A stretch of DNA of 64,000 bases. Origin: Mycobacterium lentiflavum (GTDB taxonomy: Bacteria; Actinomycetota; Actinomycetes; Mycobacteriales; Mycobacteriaceae). Below, piece by piece: positions 29,540 through 39,720 of this stretch; position 1 is the stretch's first letter; each line of letters starts with the position of its first letter. The notes below the pieces were generated by a model that ran no database searches, had not been told where the DNA came from, and was given only the letters and a program-made list of their open reading frames with translations. The stretch lies in contig NZ_CP092423.2 of the NCBI RefSeq assembly GCF_022374895.2, forward strand, positions 2,108,001 to 2,172,000, written 5' to 3'. The position numbers and the translations under genes are program-made.

Positions 29540-32418
29540 GCGACCGACCCGAACCACCGTCGGGCCCACCTTTGCTGTCGCGGACGATCCACCGGTTTGC
29601 GGTGCCGATCGTCCTGTTCTGGCTGGGGCTCACCGCCATTGTGAATATCGCCGTGCCGCAACTCGAAGCGGTGGCAAAAGGACACACGGTAGGGGTGAGC
29701 CCCCAGCGGGCGGCGTCGCTGCAGGCGATGAAGCGCGTCGGCCAGGTGTTCCACGAATTTGATTCCGATAACGCGGTCATGATCGTGCTCGAAGGCGACA
29801 AGCCGCTTGGTGATGCGGCCCACCGTTTCTACGACGAGCTGGTCCGCAAGCTTTCGCAGGACAAGAAGCATGTCGAGCACGTCCAGGACTTCTGGGGGGA
29901 TCCCCTGACGGCCGCCGGCTCGCAAAGCTCGGACGGCAAAGCGGCCTACGTCCAGGTGTTTCTTGCGGGCAACCAAGGTGAGAGCCTGGCGAACGAGTCC
30001 GTCGAGGCCGTGCGGCACATCGTGAGCACCACACCGGCACCGCCCGGGGTCAAGGCCTATGTCGCGGGCCCCGCGGCGGTCACGGCCGATCAGTCCGAGG
30101 TCGGCGACAAAAGTATCGCTAAGGTCACCCTGATCAGTGTCGCGGTGCTTTTTTTGATGTTGCTCTATTTCTACCGCTCTATTGTCACCGTGATCGTCGT
30201 CCTGGCTATGGTGTTTATTGAGCTGGGCGCCGCCCGGGGAATGGTCGCCTTTCTGGCCCACTATGACGTCATCAGGCTTTCGACGTTCGCGGTTAACCTG
30301 GTCGTGTTGATAATCATCGCCGCGGGCACCGATTATGCGATATTCTTTCTTGGCCGTTACCAAGAGGAGCGTCAGGCCGGTACCGATAGAGAAACGGCGA
30401 TCTACCGGATGTATCACGGCACAGCCCATGTTGTCTTGGGTTCGGGTCTGACCATCGCCGGCGCAATGTTCTGTCTCAGTTTCACTCATTTCCCCTATTT
30501 TCAAACCCTGGGTTTTCCGTGCGCAATTGCCGTGCTTGTCGCCGTCCTCGGCGCCCTCTCGATGGCGCCCGCCATCTTGACCATGGGCAGTTTCCTGCGC
30601 CTTTGTGACCCCAAACGAGACATGAACACTCGGGGATGGCGACGGGCGGGAACCGCGATTGTTCGTTGGCCCGCACCGATTTTCGTGGTGTCGGTGGCGG
30701 TGGCTCTGATCGGACTGCTGGCCCTGCCCGGATACCAGCCAAATTACGCCCTTCGCTTCTACTTGCCTGACGATACGCCGTCCAATATCGCGTACGCGGC
30801 AGCGGACCGCCATTTTCCGTCGGCGCGGATAAATCCCGAGCTGCTGCTGCTCGAGTCGGATCACGATATGCGGAATTCGGCAGACATGCTCATCTTGGAT
30901 AGGGTGGCCAAAGGCGTCTTTCACATCCCCGGCATCGCGCAGGTGAAAGCGATTACCCGACCCTTGGGCACTCCCATCGCGCATAGCTCCATACCGTTCT
31001 TGATCAGCATGCAAAACACGGGCCAGATCGAGAACATGAAGTATCTGAAGGACCGCATGGCCGACATGCTGACGCAAGCGGACGCGATGCAGCAAGCGAT
31101 CGATGCATTGGAGCGCATGTATAACGTCATGGGCGAACTGGTCAGAAATACTCACCACATGGACGGCGTCACGCATGACGTTTCGGCGGTGACGGATGAA
31201 TTGCGAAATCGGATCGAAGATTTCCAAGATGTCTGGCGGCCGATCAGAAGTTATTTCTACTGGGAAAAACACTGCTTCGACATCCCCGTGTGCTGGTCGC
31301 TGAGGTCGATATTCGACGCACTGGACAGCATCGACAAGCTCAGCGAGAAGCTGGCAGCTCTGACGACAGACTTCGATGTCCTCGATTCACTGATGCCGCA
31401 GCTGCAGGCGCAGGTCCCACCGGAGATCGCGTCGATGAAGGTCATGAAGAACATGACGCTGAGCATGCACAGCACAATGTCCTCGTTCTACGACGAGATG
31501 GACACCATGAGCAAGAATTCGACCGCTCTGGGAAAGGCCTTTGACGCCGCGAAAAACGATGACTCGTTCTACATACCGCCCGAGGTTTTCGACAACGCCG
31601 ACTTCCAGCGGGGCGAGAAAATGTTCCTGTCACCGGACGGCAAGGCCGCGCGGTTCATCATCTCCCATGAGGGAAATCCGGACAGCCCCGAAGGCATCTC
31701 CCACGTCGATCCCATCAAGCGAGCCGCCAAGGAGGCCATCAAGGGAACCCCCTTGGAAGGCGCCCAGATCTACCTGGGCGGCACCGGCTCGGCGAACAAG
31801 GACCTACAAGAAGTCGCCAAATACGATCTCCTGATCGCCGGGATGGCCGCGGCCGGTCTGATTTTCATCGTCATGCTGATCATCACCCGAAGCGTGGTGG
31901 CCGCGATCGTCATCGTGGGCACCGTGTTGCTTTCGCTCGGCGCCTCTTTCGGGCTCTCCGTCCTTGTCTGGCAGGACCTGCTCGGCATCGAATTGCACTG
32001 GATGGTGCTTGCGATGTCGGTGATCCTTCTCTTGGCGGTGGGATCGGACTACAACCTGCTGCTGGTCTCCCGGTTCAAAGAGGAAATCGGCGCCGGCCTG
32101 AAAACCGGAATTATCCGGTCAATGGGTGGTACGGGCTCGGTCGTGACGTTCGCCGGCCTGGTGTTCGCCGCTACCATGGCCGCCTTCATCGCCAGCGATC
32201 TTCGGGTCATCGGACAGATGGGAACCACGATCGGGCTGGGTCTGCTGTTCGACACGCTGATCGTGCGCTCCTTCATGACGCCGAGCGCCGCGGTGCTGCT
32301 CGGGCGATGGTTTTGGTGGCCGCAAAAAGTGCGGCCCCGCCCCGCCAGCCAGTTACTTCGATCCGTCGGGTCCCGGCCCTTGGTCCGTTCGCTGTTGTTG
32401 CCGAAGGATGCGCCCTAG
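29536..32418 (+). CDS. MmpL-family RND transporter
   Basis: A 960-residue transporter, the size of MmpL4/MmpL5-type proteins. It has a membrane helix near residue 20, a periplasmic loop, and a bundle of five to six helices (about 195-410) with the proton-relay pair in [18 protein letters not shown] (about residue 262). A second loop follows with helical insertions (about 500-690). The second bundle includes [17 protein letters not shown] (about residue 834). Both Asp-Tyr pairs required for transport are present. ATG 29536 overlaps the mmpS stop, so they form one unit. The substrate is probably an envelope lipid, GPL-like molecule or siderophore, but cannot be told from sequence. Confidence 0.95.
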   Translation: MSDRPEPPSGPPLLSRTIHRFAVPIVLFWLGLTAIVNIAVPQLEAVAKGHTVGVSPQRAASLQAMKRVGQVFHEFDSDNAVMIVLEGDKPLGDAAHRFYDELVRKLSQDKKHVEHVQDFWGDPLTAAGSQSSDGKAAYVQVFLAGNQGESLANESVEAVRHIVSTTPAPPGVKAYVAGPAAVTADQSEVGDKSIAKVTLISVAVLFLMLLYFYRSIVTVIVVLAMVFIELGAARGMVAFLAHYDVIRLSTFAVNLVVLIIIAAGTDYAIFFLGRYQEERQAGTDRETAIYRMYHGTAHVVLGSGLTIAGAMFCLSFTHFPYFQTLGFPCAIAVLVAVLGALSMAPAILTMGSFLRLCDPKRDMNTRGWRRAGTAIVRWPAPIFVVSVAVALIGLLALPGYQPNYALRFYLPDDTPSNIAYAAADRHFPSARINPELLLLESDHDMRNSADMLILDRVAKGVFHIPGIAQVKAITRPLGTPIAHSSIPFLISMQNTGQIENMKYLKDRMADMLTQADAMQQAIDALERMYNVMGELVRNTHHMDGVTHDVSAVTDELRNRIEDFQDVWRPIRSYFYWEKHCFDIPVCWSLRSIFDALDSIDKLSEKLAALTTDFDVLDSLMPQLQAQVPPEIASMKVMKNMTLSMHSTMSSFYDEMDTMSKNSTALGKAFDAAKNDDSFYIPPEVFDNADFQRGEKMFLSPDGKAARFIISHEGNPDSPEGISHVDPIKRAAKEAIKGTPLEGAQIYLGGTGSANKDLQEVAKYDLLIAGMAAAGLIFIVMLIITRSVVAAIVIVGTVLLSLGASFGLSVLVWQDLLGIELHWMVLAMSVILLLAVGSDYNLLLVSRFKEEIGAGLKTGIIRSMGGTGSVVTFAGLVFAATMAAFIASDLRVIGQMGTTIGLGLLFDTLIVRSFMTPSAAVLLGRWFWWPQKVRPRPASQLLRSVGSRPLVRSLLLPKDAP

Positions 32419-32476
32419 CCTACGGGATTATGTTGCGCTGCAACTAAAGCCACGAACGAGATGCTCAGCGGTCCGG

Positions 32477-32863
32477 CTAGTTCGCCTTGCACGCGGCGAT
32501 GAGCGCATCGGGGTCTGTCACACTGACCCACAACTCGCTGAGGGAGCGCGTCTTTCCCCACGCCTTCGCCTGTGCCGGTGGCTCGATCGTCAGGACCACC
32601 AACCCGTCCAACGACGCGTTGACCAGCCAGCGGTCGCCCCAAACGTGCACTCCGAGCGCGTAAATCCGCTCGGTCTTCGCCTCGGCCCTCGTGATCGCCT
32701 TCACACTCGTGATCGACGTCAACGGGATGTCGGCTTTAAAGGCCCACCCCATCTTCACGTGCAGCGTCCCTGCCTCAACCCGCGCATTGCTGTTCATGGG
32801 GCCGACTCCCAGGGGCATCGACAACGGCAGAAACCACCCCGCAAAGCGCAATCTCGTTTGCAC
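32477..32863 (-). CDS. PH-like mycobacterial protein, unknown
   Basis: A predicted 128-residue protein: FAGWFLPLSMPLGVGPMNS, then LHVKMGWAFKADIPLTSITSV, IYALGVHVWGDRWLVNAS and LVVLTIEPPAQ. The alternating strands and a final helix suggest a pleckstrin-homology-like fold, a pattern common in conserved mycobacterial hypotheticals. The start is unclear; GTG 32863 begins the conserved part and longer frames reach 32929. It is convergent with mmpL. Confidence 0.65.
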   Translation of the reverse strand: MQTRLRFAGWFLPLSMPLGVGPMNSNARVEAGTLHVKMGWAFKADIPLTSITSVKAITRAEAKTERIYALGVHVWGDRWLVNASLDGLVVLTIEPPAQAKAWGKTRSLSELWVSVTDPDALIAACKAN

Positions 32864-33184
32864 GGCCGGGACTTTACCTTGCCGGTCTCCGGCATCTCCG
32901 GTAATTGACAGTGTCGTGCAGGTGAACAATGCACTGCCTCAACGAGAATCGGCGTCGACGAGATTCTCATCAGGTCATGATCGCTGGCCCATCACCTCCT
33001 AATGCATTGGGCGCGCGCAACTTCGGTCAAAGCGACCCGGCGAATCGGATCGATACGGAGGCCGTCTAACCGTAGACTGCCGCCAGGTCAACCCCCATCT
33101 ACTCAAGGCAAGGTGGGAACGACGCGCGATAGCGAAGGCCTTCGAGTCGAGGACAAATCGCGCTAACCGCAGGAAGGTTGAACG
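32864..33184. other. Divergent intergenic region
   Basis: About 320 bp between the PH-like gene and the MFS-patatin gene. It must hold promoters for both; CGCAGGAAGGTTG supplies the ribosome site for the latter. No repeat or gene is evident. Confidence 0.45.
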
Positions 33185-36100
33185 ATGAGCGATGGGCCGA
33201 CGCCCTCGATCGCCACGAGCACACCCCGTCGCCGCCTGCGCGTCGGCCAGCCGCGCTGGGCCGGCCAGGAGTTGGTCGCGCTGACCGAACGCCGCCAGCC
33301 GTCGCCGACAGCGGTTCTGCTGGTCGCTTCTTCCGGCGCCTTCCTGACTTTCCTCGACACGACCGTCGTTGCCGTGGCGTTCCCAGACATCCGACGATCC
33401 TTCCCGTCTGCCGACATCGGCAGCCTGTCGTGGATATTCAACGGCTACAGCCTCGTCTTTGCGGTATTCCTGGTGGTGGCCGGCAGCCTGGCCGATGTGC
33501 TCGGGCGCAGGCGGACATTCGCGTTCGGGGTGGCGCTGTTCACGATCGCGTCCGGGTTATGCGCTGCCGCCGACAGCGTCGAGGCGTTGGTTGGCTTCCG
33601 CGTGCTCCAGGGCTTCGGGGCGGCGATGCTCGTGCCCGCGTCGCTGGCACTGGTCATCGAGGGCTTCGGCGCCGCGCGCCGCGCGCAGGCGGTGACCCTG
33701 TGGGGTGCGGCGGCAGCAATCGCGGCCGGCCTGGGCCCGCCGGTCGGCGGCCTGCTGGTGGCGTGGGGAGGCTGGCGGTTGGTGTTTCTGGTGAATCTTC
33801 CGCTGGGCATCGCCATGATGATGGTTGCCTCGCGGGTGCTCGTCGAAAGCCGTGCCGCGGGGCGTCGGCGGCTACCCGATCTGCGCGGTGCGACGCTGCT
33901 GGCGATGGCGCTCGGGCTGTTGGCGCTCGGGTTGGTCAAGGGCGGCGAGTGGGGCTGGACGAGTGCGGGAGTGACCGGCTCGCTGGGGGCCGGCGTGCTC
34001 GCTCTGGTCGGGTTCGTGGTGGGCTCGCGGTCTCATCCCGTGCCGCTGATCGATCCGGCGTTGCTCCACATCCGGTCCTTCGTCGCGGCCAACCTCCTGT
34101 CGGCCGTCGCCGTCGCCGGTTCCTATAGCTACTTCCTGACCCAGGTGCTGTACCTCAACTACGTATGGGGTTACTCGCAGTTGAAGGCGGGTCTGGCGGT
34201 CGCGCCCGCCGCACTGGTTGCCGCCATCGTCGCGGCGGTGCTCGGCGGCGTCGCGGACCGGCACGGGCACCGGATGATCGTCACGGTCGGCGCTCTTGTC
34301 TGGGCCGCGGGCGTGGGGTGGTTCCTGCTTCGCGTCGGGCCCGAACCCGACTTCCTCCACGTCTGGTTGCCGGGCCAACTGCTGCAGGGGATCGGCCTCG
34401 GCGCGGTATCGCCGCTGCTGGGTAGTGCCGCAGTGGCCAGGCTGCCGGAGGGCGCCAACTATGCCACTGCCTCGGCAGTCAACGGCGCCGCCCGCCTGTT
34501 CGGTTCGGCGACCGGCGTCGCGGTGCTGGTGATCCTGATCGGGAAGACCGAGCATGGCGCTTCCGCGGAGGCGCTACGGCGGGGGTGGGTCATGTCTGCC
34601 TGCTGTTTCCTAGCGATCTCGATCAGCGCCGTATCCCTCGGCAGAACCCGCAACCAGCATGCCCAAGTGATCGAGCCCGCACGCATGCTCGCGCCGCGCG
34701 TCGAGCCGTCGGGGCCGCCGCCGGTTGCCGCCCCGGCCGAGCCGGTGCCAGACGTAACCAAAGATGCTGACCTGCTCGGGCGTCTGCCCTTGTTCGCCGG
34801 CCTGGACACGGACACCGTCGCGGAGCTCGCGCACCACGCCGAGGAGTTTGAACTGCAGGCCGGTACGTATCTGTTTCACGCGGGTGACCTGTCGGACTCG
34901 CTGTACGTGGTGCGCCGGGGTCGCCTGCAGGTGCTCCAGCAGGACATCGCGCTCAGAGAACTCGGCCGCGGCGAGGTGGTCGGCGAGCTCGGGCTGCTCG
35001 TCGACGCGCCCCGTTCAGCGTCGATTCGGGCCTTGCGCGACTCGACGCTGGTGCGGCTCACCAAGGCCCAATTCGACCGGATCGCCGAACGTGGTGCGTT
35101 GACGGCGCTGATTCGGACATTGGCACGCCGGTTGCACCAGGCACCGCCACCGGCGGTGCCTCCTCCCATGTCACCTGAGGTAGTTGTCGTGGTGATCGGC
35201 GTCGGCGCCGACGCGCCCGCGCAGGCGGTGGCCGGTGCACTGGTGATCGCGCTGTCGACCCGGCTGCGGGTCGTGGATCCCGGCCGGGTTGACCGCGACG
35301 GCCTTGATCGCGCGGAGCGGTCCGCGGACAAGGTAGTGCTGCACGCCCTGATCAGCGATGAAGGCTGGCTTGACTTCTGCCTTCGCGTCGCCGATCGGAT
35401 CGTGCTCGTCGCGGGAGATCCGGCACCACCGTCGGCACCGCTGCCACCGCGAGCGATCGGCGCCGACCTCGTGTTAGCGGGTCCGGCTGCCACCCGGGAG
35501 CATCGGCGCCTCTGGGAGGAACTGATTGCGCCGCGATCGGTTCATGCGGTCGACCACCGGCGCCTGCCAGTTGACTTGGGCCCGCTGGCTGCGCGTATCG
35601 CGGGCCGCTCAGTTGGGCTGGTGCTCGGCGGCGGAGGCGCGCGCGGTCTGGCCCACATCGGCGTACTCGAGGAGCTGGAGCGGGCCGGGATCACAGTCGA
35701 TCGCTTCGCCGGTACCAGCATGGGGGCGATCATTGCGGCGTCCGCAGCCGGCGGCCTGAACGCGGCGGCCGTGGACGCACAGGTATACGAGTGCTTCGTT
35801 CGGCGAAATCCAGTCGGCGACTACACCTTGCCGACCAAGGGGTTGATTCGTGGTCGACGCACGGCGGCCCTGCTGCAGAAGGCCTTCGGAGAACGTCTCG
35901 TGGAGGAGCTGCCGAAGCAGTTCCGTTGTGTCAGTGTGGATTTGCTTTCCCGACGAGCCGTCGTGCACCGCCGGGGCCTGCTCGCGGATGCCGTTGGGTG
36001 TTCGCTGCGAGTGCCCGGTCTCTATCCGCCACAGGTCTACAACGGTCAGCTTCATGTGGATGGCGCTGTGCTGGAAAGCATTCCTGCATCTGCGCTGGTG

Positions 36101-36388
36101 GGCTCCGACGGCCCACTGATCGCGGTGCACGTCGGGTATGAGCCTGACGCACCGACTGACCCGGACAGTCCGCCAAACGTGCCAGGCATCGGCGACACCC
36201 TGATGAGTTCGATGGCGATCGGTGGTCAGAAGGCGGTGGATTCTGCCTTGGCACAGGTGCAGGTCGTTATTCGTCCTGACATCCGTGCCATCGGGTTCCT
36301 GGAGTTCCACCAGATAGACGCTGCCCGCGAGGCCGGGCGCGCCGCGGCTCGCGAAGCATTGCCGCAGATCGCCGCGCTACTGCACTGA
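33185..36388 (+). CDS. MFS transporter-cNMP-binding-patatin fusion (Rv3239c/Rv3728 type)
   Basis: A 1067-residue three-part membrane protein. Residues 40-495 form a 14-helix DHA2-type MFS transporter (FLDTTVVAVAFPDI near the start, VLGRRRTFAFG in loop 2-3). Residues 530-645 are a cyclic-nucleotide-binding domain (GTYLFHAGDLSDSLYVVRRG, GEVVGELGLLVDAPRSAS). Residues 800-1060 are a patatin/RssA phospholipase with GGGGARG (oxyanion), GTSMG (Ser nucleophile, about residue 845) and VDGA (Asp, about 957), so catalytically complete. M. tuberculosis has two such fusions. It may export a lipid-like substrate and hydrolyse phospholipid under cNMP or ligand control; this is inference. Confidence 0.93.
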   Translation: MSDGPTPSIATSTPRRRLRVGQPRWAGQELVALTERRQPSPTAVLLVASSGAFLTFLDTTVVAVAFPDIRRSFPSADIGSLSWIFNGYSLVFAVFLVVAGSLADVLGRRRTFAFGVALFTIASGLCAAADSVEALVGFRVLQGFGAAMLVPASLALVIEGFGAARRAQAVTLWGAAAAIAAGLGPPVGGLLVAWGGWRLVFLVNLPLGIAMMMVASRVLVESRAAGRRRLPDLRGATLLAMALGLLALGLVKGGEWGWTSAGVTGSLGAGVLALVGFVVGSRSHPVPLIDPALLHIRSFVAANLLSAVAVAGSYSYFLTQVLYLNYVWGYSQLKAGLAVAPAALVAAIVAAVLGGVADRHGHRMIVTVGALVWAAGVGWFLLRVGPEPDFLHVWLPGQLLQGIGLGAVSPLLGSAAVARLPEGANYATASAVNGAARLFGSATGVAVLVILIGKTEHGASAEALRRGWVMSACCFLAISISAVSLGRTRNQHAQVIEPARMLAPRVEPSGPPPVAAPAEPVPDVTKDADLLGRLPLFAGLDTDTVAELAHHAEEFELQAGTYLFHAGDLSDSLYVVRRGRLQVLQQDIALRELGRGEVVGELGLLVDAPRSASIRALRDSTLVRLTKAQFDRIAERGALTALIRTLARRLHQAPPPAVPPPMSPEVVVVVIGVGADAPAQAVAGALVIALSTRLRVVDPGRVDRDGLDRAERSADKVVLHALISDEGWLDFCLRVADRIVLVAGDPAPPSAPLPPRAIGADLVLAGPAATREHRRLWEELIAPRSVHAVDHRRLPVDLGPLAARIAGRSVGLVLGGGGARGLAHIGVLEELERAGITVDRFAGTSMGAIIAASAAGGLNAAAVDAQVYECFVRRNPVGDYTLPTKGLIRGRRTAALLQKAFGERLVEELPKQFRCVSVDLLSRRAVVHRRGLLADAVGCSLRVPGLYPPQVYNGQLHVDGAVLESIPASALVGSDGPLIAVHVGYEPDAPTDPDSPPNVPGIGDTLMSSMAIGGQKAVDSALAQVQVVIRPDIRAIGFLEFHQIDAAREAGRAAAREALPQIAALLH

Positions 36389-36440
36389 CCTTCGAGCGTG
36401 GGGTGTACTGACGGCGTAACGCTGGCCCTAGGCTTCCGGC

Positions 36441-36966
36441 ATGTGGTCCCACATCGCCCATATGGTGACGCACTGGCCCTGGGCCAACATCGCCGCTTTT
36501 TCCGCGGTGGCAGTCGCTCTTGCGATAGCGCTCGTCGATACCCGCGAGCGTCGCCAACTTCTCGGGCGTGAGGCGATCGCCGAGGTAGCCGCGGCCGCGA
36601 CCAGCTGGGAGCTCGCCGGAAAGACGTTCCTGGCGACTGCCCGGCGAGCCGCGAACGGACGGGTTCCACTTACCGCGGTCAACGGGGAAGCCTTCGCCCT
36701 GGTGTCGACTGCCTACGCCAGCAGGTTCGCGTCTTCACCAGCGCGAAACTGACTGCAACGACCGCCGGCTACTCGACAGCGTGCGGGAAGCGGAAACCAA
36801 ACTGGGCGCCTTCATGCAAGCCCTTACCCTGCCCGCCTCCGAATCGGCTGACGAGGAGAGGGAACGGATCGACCGCATCATCGCCAACGGCGACAAAGCG
36901 CTGCGCGACTTCCTGCGCCTTTGTTGGTGTCTATTGTTACTAGTCTACCGGCCAAAGGCCAAGTAG
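36441..36966 (+). pseudogene. Frameshifted small membrane-protein gene
   Basis: A first frame (36441-36752) encodes a membrane helix (IAAFSAVAVALAIALVDT) and a helical region. A second frame from about 36781 to 36966 continues with a coherent helical tail (REAETKLGAFMQALTLPASESADEERERIDRII). The two are in different frames and abut, so one gene has probably suffered a frameshift near 36700-36780. No family is recognised. It lies just before the repeated tRNA fragment. Confidence 0.5.
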
Positions 36967-37342
36967 TACAACGGAATCCGCCTCTGACCAGCGTATCATC
37001 TCAGCAAAAAAATCTAGTTCGATCCCAGCCGGGACCACTTCGAAACGGCCAGAGGCGCATTTCTATATGTCGGTGGCCCGAGCTCGCATCTGCACGGCGA
37101 AAATCCGCAATTTGTCGTGACCTAAATCCAAATCGGCGATCGCAGATCCTATTTCGTCAGCGCTCACGCCGGACACAACGGTGCCTCGTGATGACCGCGG
37201 TCCCGAGCCCTGGGCAAACCCACACCGCTCTCGTTGTGTTTGTGCTCGTCAAATCCTTCCAACTAGTGAACAGTGGGGGGATGACCTGGCCGCCAAGAAC
37301 CTCGGGCACTAACGCAGCCGTCCAAATCCCGTTCGGCTGAAG
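36967..37342. other. Right end of island and GAF-gene leader
   Basis: Contains the 22-bp tRNA-Val(CAC) fragment (37017-37038) and then about 300 bp without a gene. The sequence left of the fragment (36930-37016) is more AT-rich, as at island borders. Confidence 0.5.
37017..37038. repeat. Displaced 3' end of tRNA-Val(CAC)
   Basis: 22 bp identical to 28497-28518, covering the T-arm, acceptor strand and one base past the discriminator. The flanking bases differ at both ends. Confidence 0.85.
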
Positions 37343-38050
37343 GTGGCGATCCATGAGCAGCTTCTCGCGGCCGTCGACGGCCGACGCGGGGTAGAAGCCG
37401 CCGACCGGCTGTGCGAGGCCTGCGTGCTCCTTCTTGACATTGACGAAGCAGCGATTTCGATCGTCTTCGACGGCGTGAGCAGCGGTACGCTCGGATCCAG
37501 CAGCCCGGCCGCGCGCAAATACGACGAGCTTCAATTCACCCTCGGCGAGGGACCGTGCCTGGACTCCGTCACGCGGCGGATCCCGGTCCTGGTCGTCGAC
37601 CTCGCCGATCCCGAGGAGGCTCGCTGGCCCGCGTACCGGCCCGCCATGCTGGTCCACCAGATCAGAGGCGTCTATGCGATACCCGTCGTCTTGGCCGGCG
37701 AATTCGTCGGCGCGCTCGACCTCTTCCGAGTGCAGCCGGGCCAACTACCGGGGGAAGAGCTGACCGGCGCGGTCGCCGCCGCGGAGCTCGCGGGCATCCC
37801 GCTGTTGGACCTCCTGGACGGCGACCTGCAGGCCGCCATAACCGACCCCAACAGCAATGCCTGGGCCGAACTCACCGCGCTGAGCCGCGCGGAGGTCAGC
37901 CAGGCCACCGGCATGCTCGTCGCCCAGCTGGAGGTCGAGCCGGCCGAGGCCCTGGTCCGGCTACGCGCCCACGCCTACGCGACCGGTCGCAGTGCCACCG
38001 ACGTCGCCCGCGACATCCTCGACCGCCGCCTGCAGCTCGAGGCCGACTGA
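37343..38050 (+). CDS. GAF-ANTAR regulator
   Basis: A 235-residue protein. An N-terminal GAF domain (about residues 5-150) contains the LGEGPCLDSVTRR stretch typical of this family. A C-terminal ANTAR domain (about 172-235) has AEVSQATGMLVAQLEVEPAEALVRLRAHAYATGRSATDVARDI, with the Ala and aromatic positions of three-helix ANTAR. ANTAR domains bind paired RNA hexaloops and antiterminate transcription. GTG 37343 is the start. The next GAF-ANTAR gene follows after 43 bp, on the same strand. Confidence 0.88.
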   Translation: MAIHEQLLAAVDGRRGVEAADRLCEACVLLLDIDEAAISIVFDGVSSGTLGSSSPAARKYDELQFTLGEGPCLDSVTRRIPVLVVDLADPEEARWPAYRPAMLVHQIRGVYAIPVVLAGEFVGALDLFRVQPGQLPGEELTGAVAAAELAGIPLLDLLDGDLQAAITDPNSNAWAELTALSRAEVSQATGMLVAQLEVEPAEALVRLRAHAYATGRSATDVARDILDRRLQLEAD

Positions 38051-38093
38051 TGCGCGCTCACACGGACTGGAACAGGCCGGGAAGGAGAGCAAC

Positions 38094-38852
38094 GTGACTG
38101 ACACTCCTCGTGAAACCCGTGTGCTGGACGCGGTGGTCTCGCTCGTCGATCGCCTGCTCGAAGACTTCGACGTGGTCGACCTGCTGACCGCGCTCACGGA
38201 GCGCTGTGCTGAGCTGCTCGACATCGAGGCCGCGGGATTTCTGCTCGCCGACCCACTGAACCAGCTCCGCCTGCTGGCCGCTACCTCGGAGCAGGCCCGC
38301 GAACTCGAGCTCTTCCAGCTACAGGCCGACGAAGGCCCGTGCGTGGACTGTTACGCCACCGGCGAACCGGTCTCGATCGCCGACGTCCAGGAAGTACGAG
38401 AGCGGTGGCCGCGCTTCGTGCAGGCCGCGGTCGAGGCCGGCTTCGTGTCCGTGCACGCCGTCCCGATGCGGGCCGCCGGCATCGTATTGGGTGCGCTCGG
38501 CTTGTTCGGTGTCCGCTCCGGCGAACTCACCAAATCCGATCTGCTCGTCGGCCAGACCCTGACCCACATCGCCTGCGTTGCGATCCTTCAGGAACACCCG
38601 CCCACACCCTCCACCGTCATGCCGCAATTACGTTCAGCGCTGACCAGCCGCGTGATCGTCGAGCAGGCAAAAGGCTTCCTCCGCGAGAGGCTGGATGTGT
38701 CCGTCGAGGAGGCGTTCAATCTGTTGCGGACCTACGCGCGGGCTAACGGCGAACACCTAACCGACGTCTCCCGTCGATTGATAGCCGATCGGTTTTCCCG
38801 GCTGCTGCTGGTGTCGGAGTTAGCCGAATTTTTGGCCGCGCCGCCGCAATAA
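38094..38852 (+). CDS. GAF-ANTAR regulator
   Basis: A 252-residue paralogue of the previous protein. Its GAF domain (about residues 10-165) holds QADEGPCVDCYATGEPV, with two cysteines that could sense redox or bind a ligand. The ANTAR domain (about 185-245) contains SRVIVEQAKGFLRERLDVSVEEAFNLLRTYARANG. GAAGGAGAGC precedes GTG 38094. It is likely cotranscribed with 37343 and probably acts at mRNA leaders. Confidence 0.88.
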   Translation: MTDTPRETRVLDAVVSLVDRLLEDFDVVDLLTALTERCAELLDIEAAGFLLADPLNQLRLLAATSEQARELELFQLQADEGPCVDCYATGEPVSIADVQEVRERWPRFVQAAVEAGFVSVHAVPMRAAGIVLGALGLFGVRSGELTKSDLLVGQTLTHIACVAILQEHPPTPSTVMPQLRSALTSRVIVEQAKGFLRERLDVSVEEAFNLLRTYARANGEHLTDVSRRLIADRFSRLLLVSELAEFLAAPPQ

Positions 38853-38856
38853 CGGG

Positions 38857-39663
38857 TCAGCGGTGTCGCGCGTGGGCGCGCCGCACGGCCTCCTCGACCA
38901 GCCGCTGGGCTACGGCGTACAGCTTGATGTTCTCGGTTTGGCTGATACGGGAGAGCCGTTCGAAGGCCTCATCGGCGCTGCCACCTGACCGGCTGCGGAT
39001 GATTCCGATCGCCTGATCGATCACCGACCGGCTGTCCAGGGCGCGCTGCAGTCGCAGTGTGCGTTCATGCGCGTCGGCCAGCAACTGCGCGTTGTACACC
39101 GAGACCGCGGCGGGTCGGGCGAACTGGGATCCCAAGTGCACCGCGTGTTCGCTGAATGCATCGCGGCTTTTGGCATAGGCATTGATCGAGCCGATCACCT
39201 GGTCGCCGACGATCAACGGCAACGCCAGCGCGGAGTGCATACGCATCCGGGCCACCCGGCCGCCGAAGTGCGGCCAACGGCTGTCACTGCCCAGCGATCC
39301 GCTCACGGTGGGTCGTCGTGACTGCATGCAGGTGATGCATGGTCCCTCGTGCAGTTCGTTGTACTGGACTGCGTCGATCTCTTGGACGAGTACCGCGGTC
39401 GCCGCCCAGGTCTGGACGCTGGATATGCCGTGCTGCGGATCGATCAATGCGACGCCCACGCCATCGGCGCCCGGAATGGCCTGGACCGCGAACTCCGCTA
39501 CGTCCCGGAGCAGATCAATCACCCCGCGGGCGCCGGCCACAGTTCCGGCCACTCCGCGAAGCCCCGCGTAGAGTTCGGCCTCGTCCGCTTCCCGTTGGCT
39601 AACGGAGAGTTCGGGCGATAGCGGCACTCTACGACCGGGCTGGGCGTCGAAGTCGGTCAACAT
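38857..39663 (-). CDS. GAF-ANTAR regulator
   Basis: A 268-residue member of the same family on the opposite strand. The GAF domain (about residues 45-195) includes NELHEGPCITCMQSRRP, again with a CxxC. The ANTAR domain (about 205-262) has SRSVIDQAIGIIRSRSGGSADEAFERLSRISQ. GAGGAGGC directly before ATG 39663 gives a strong start. It is convergent with the two others (stops 4 bp apart), so the three genes form a regulator cluster of common descent. Confidence 0.88.
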   Translation of the reverse strand: MLTDFDAQPGRRVPLSPELSVSQREADEAELYAGLRGVAGTVAGARGVIDLLRDVAEFAVQAIPGADGVGVALIDPQHGISSVQTWAATAVLVQEIDAVQYNELHEGPCITCMQSRRPTVSGSLGSDSRWPHFGGRVARMRMHSALALPLIVGDQVIGSINAYAKSRDAFSEHAVHLGSQFARPAAVSVYNAQLLADAHERTLRLQRALDSRSVIDQAIGIIRSRSGGSADEAFERLSRISQTENIKLYAVAQRLVEEAVRRAHARHR

Positions 39664-39720
39664 GCCTCCTCGCGTACACCCTGATTGCCATAAACGTACT
39701 CGCCTTCGCGTCTCTGGAAG

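Larger units (their letters stand above)
28497..37038. mobile_element. Putative island in tRNA-Val(CAC), no integrase
   Basis: The 22-bp 3' end of tRNA-Val(CAC) (28497-28518) is perfectly repeated at 37017-37038, with an intact tRNA at one end and a fragment at the other, the classic layout of tRNA insertion. The 8.5 kb between holds MmpS/MmpL, a PH-like protein, an MFS-cNMP-patatin fusion and a broken small gene. No integrase is found, so it would be a fixed relic. An independent duplication of a tRNA fragment is the alternative. Confidence 0.6.

Noticed and set aside
29509..31272. A 587-codon minus-strand frame opposite MmpL
   Set aside because: His/Arg-rich shadow of an unmistakable MmpL; no domain.
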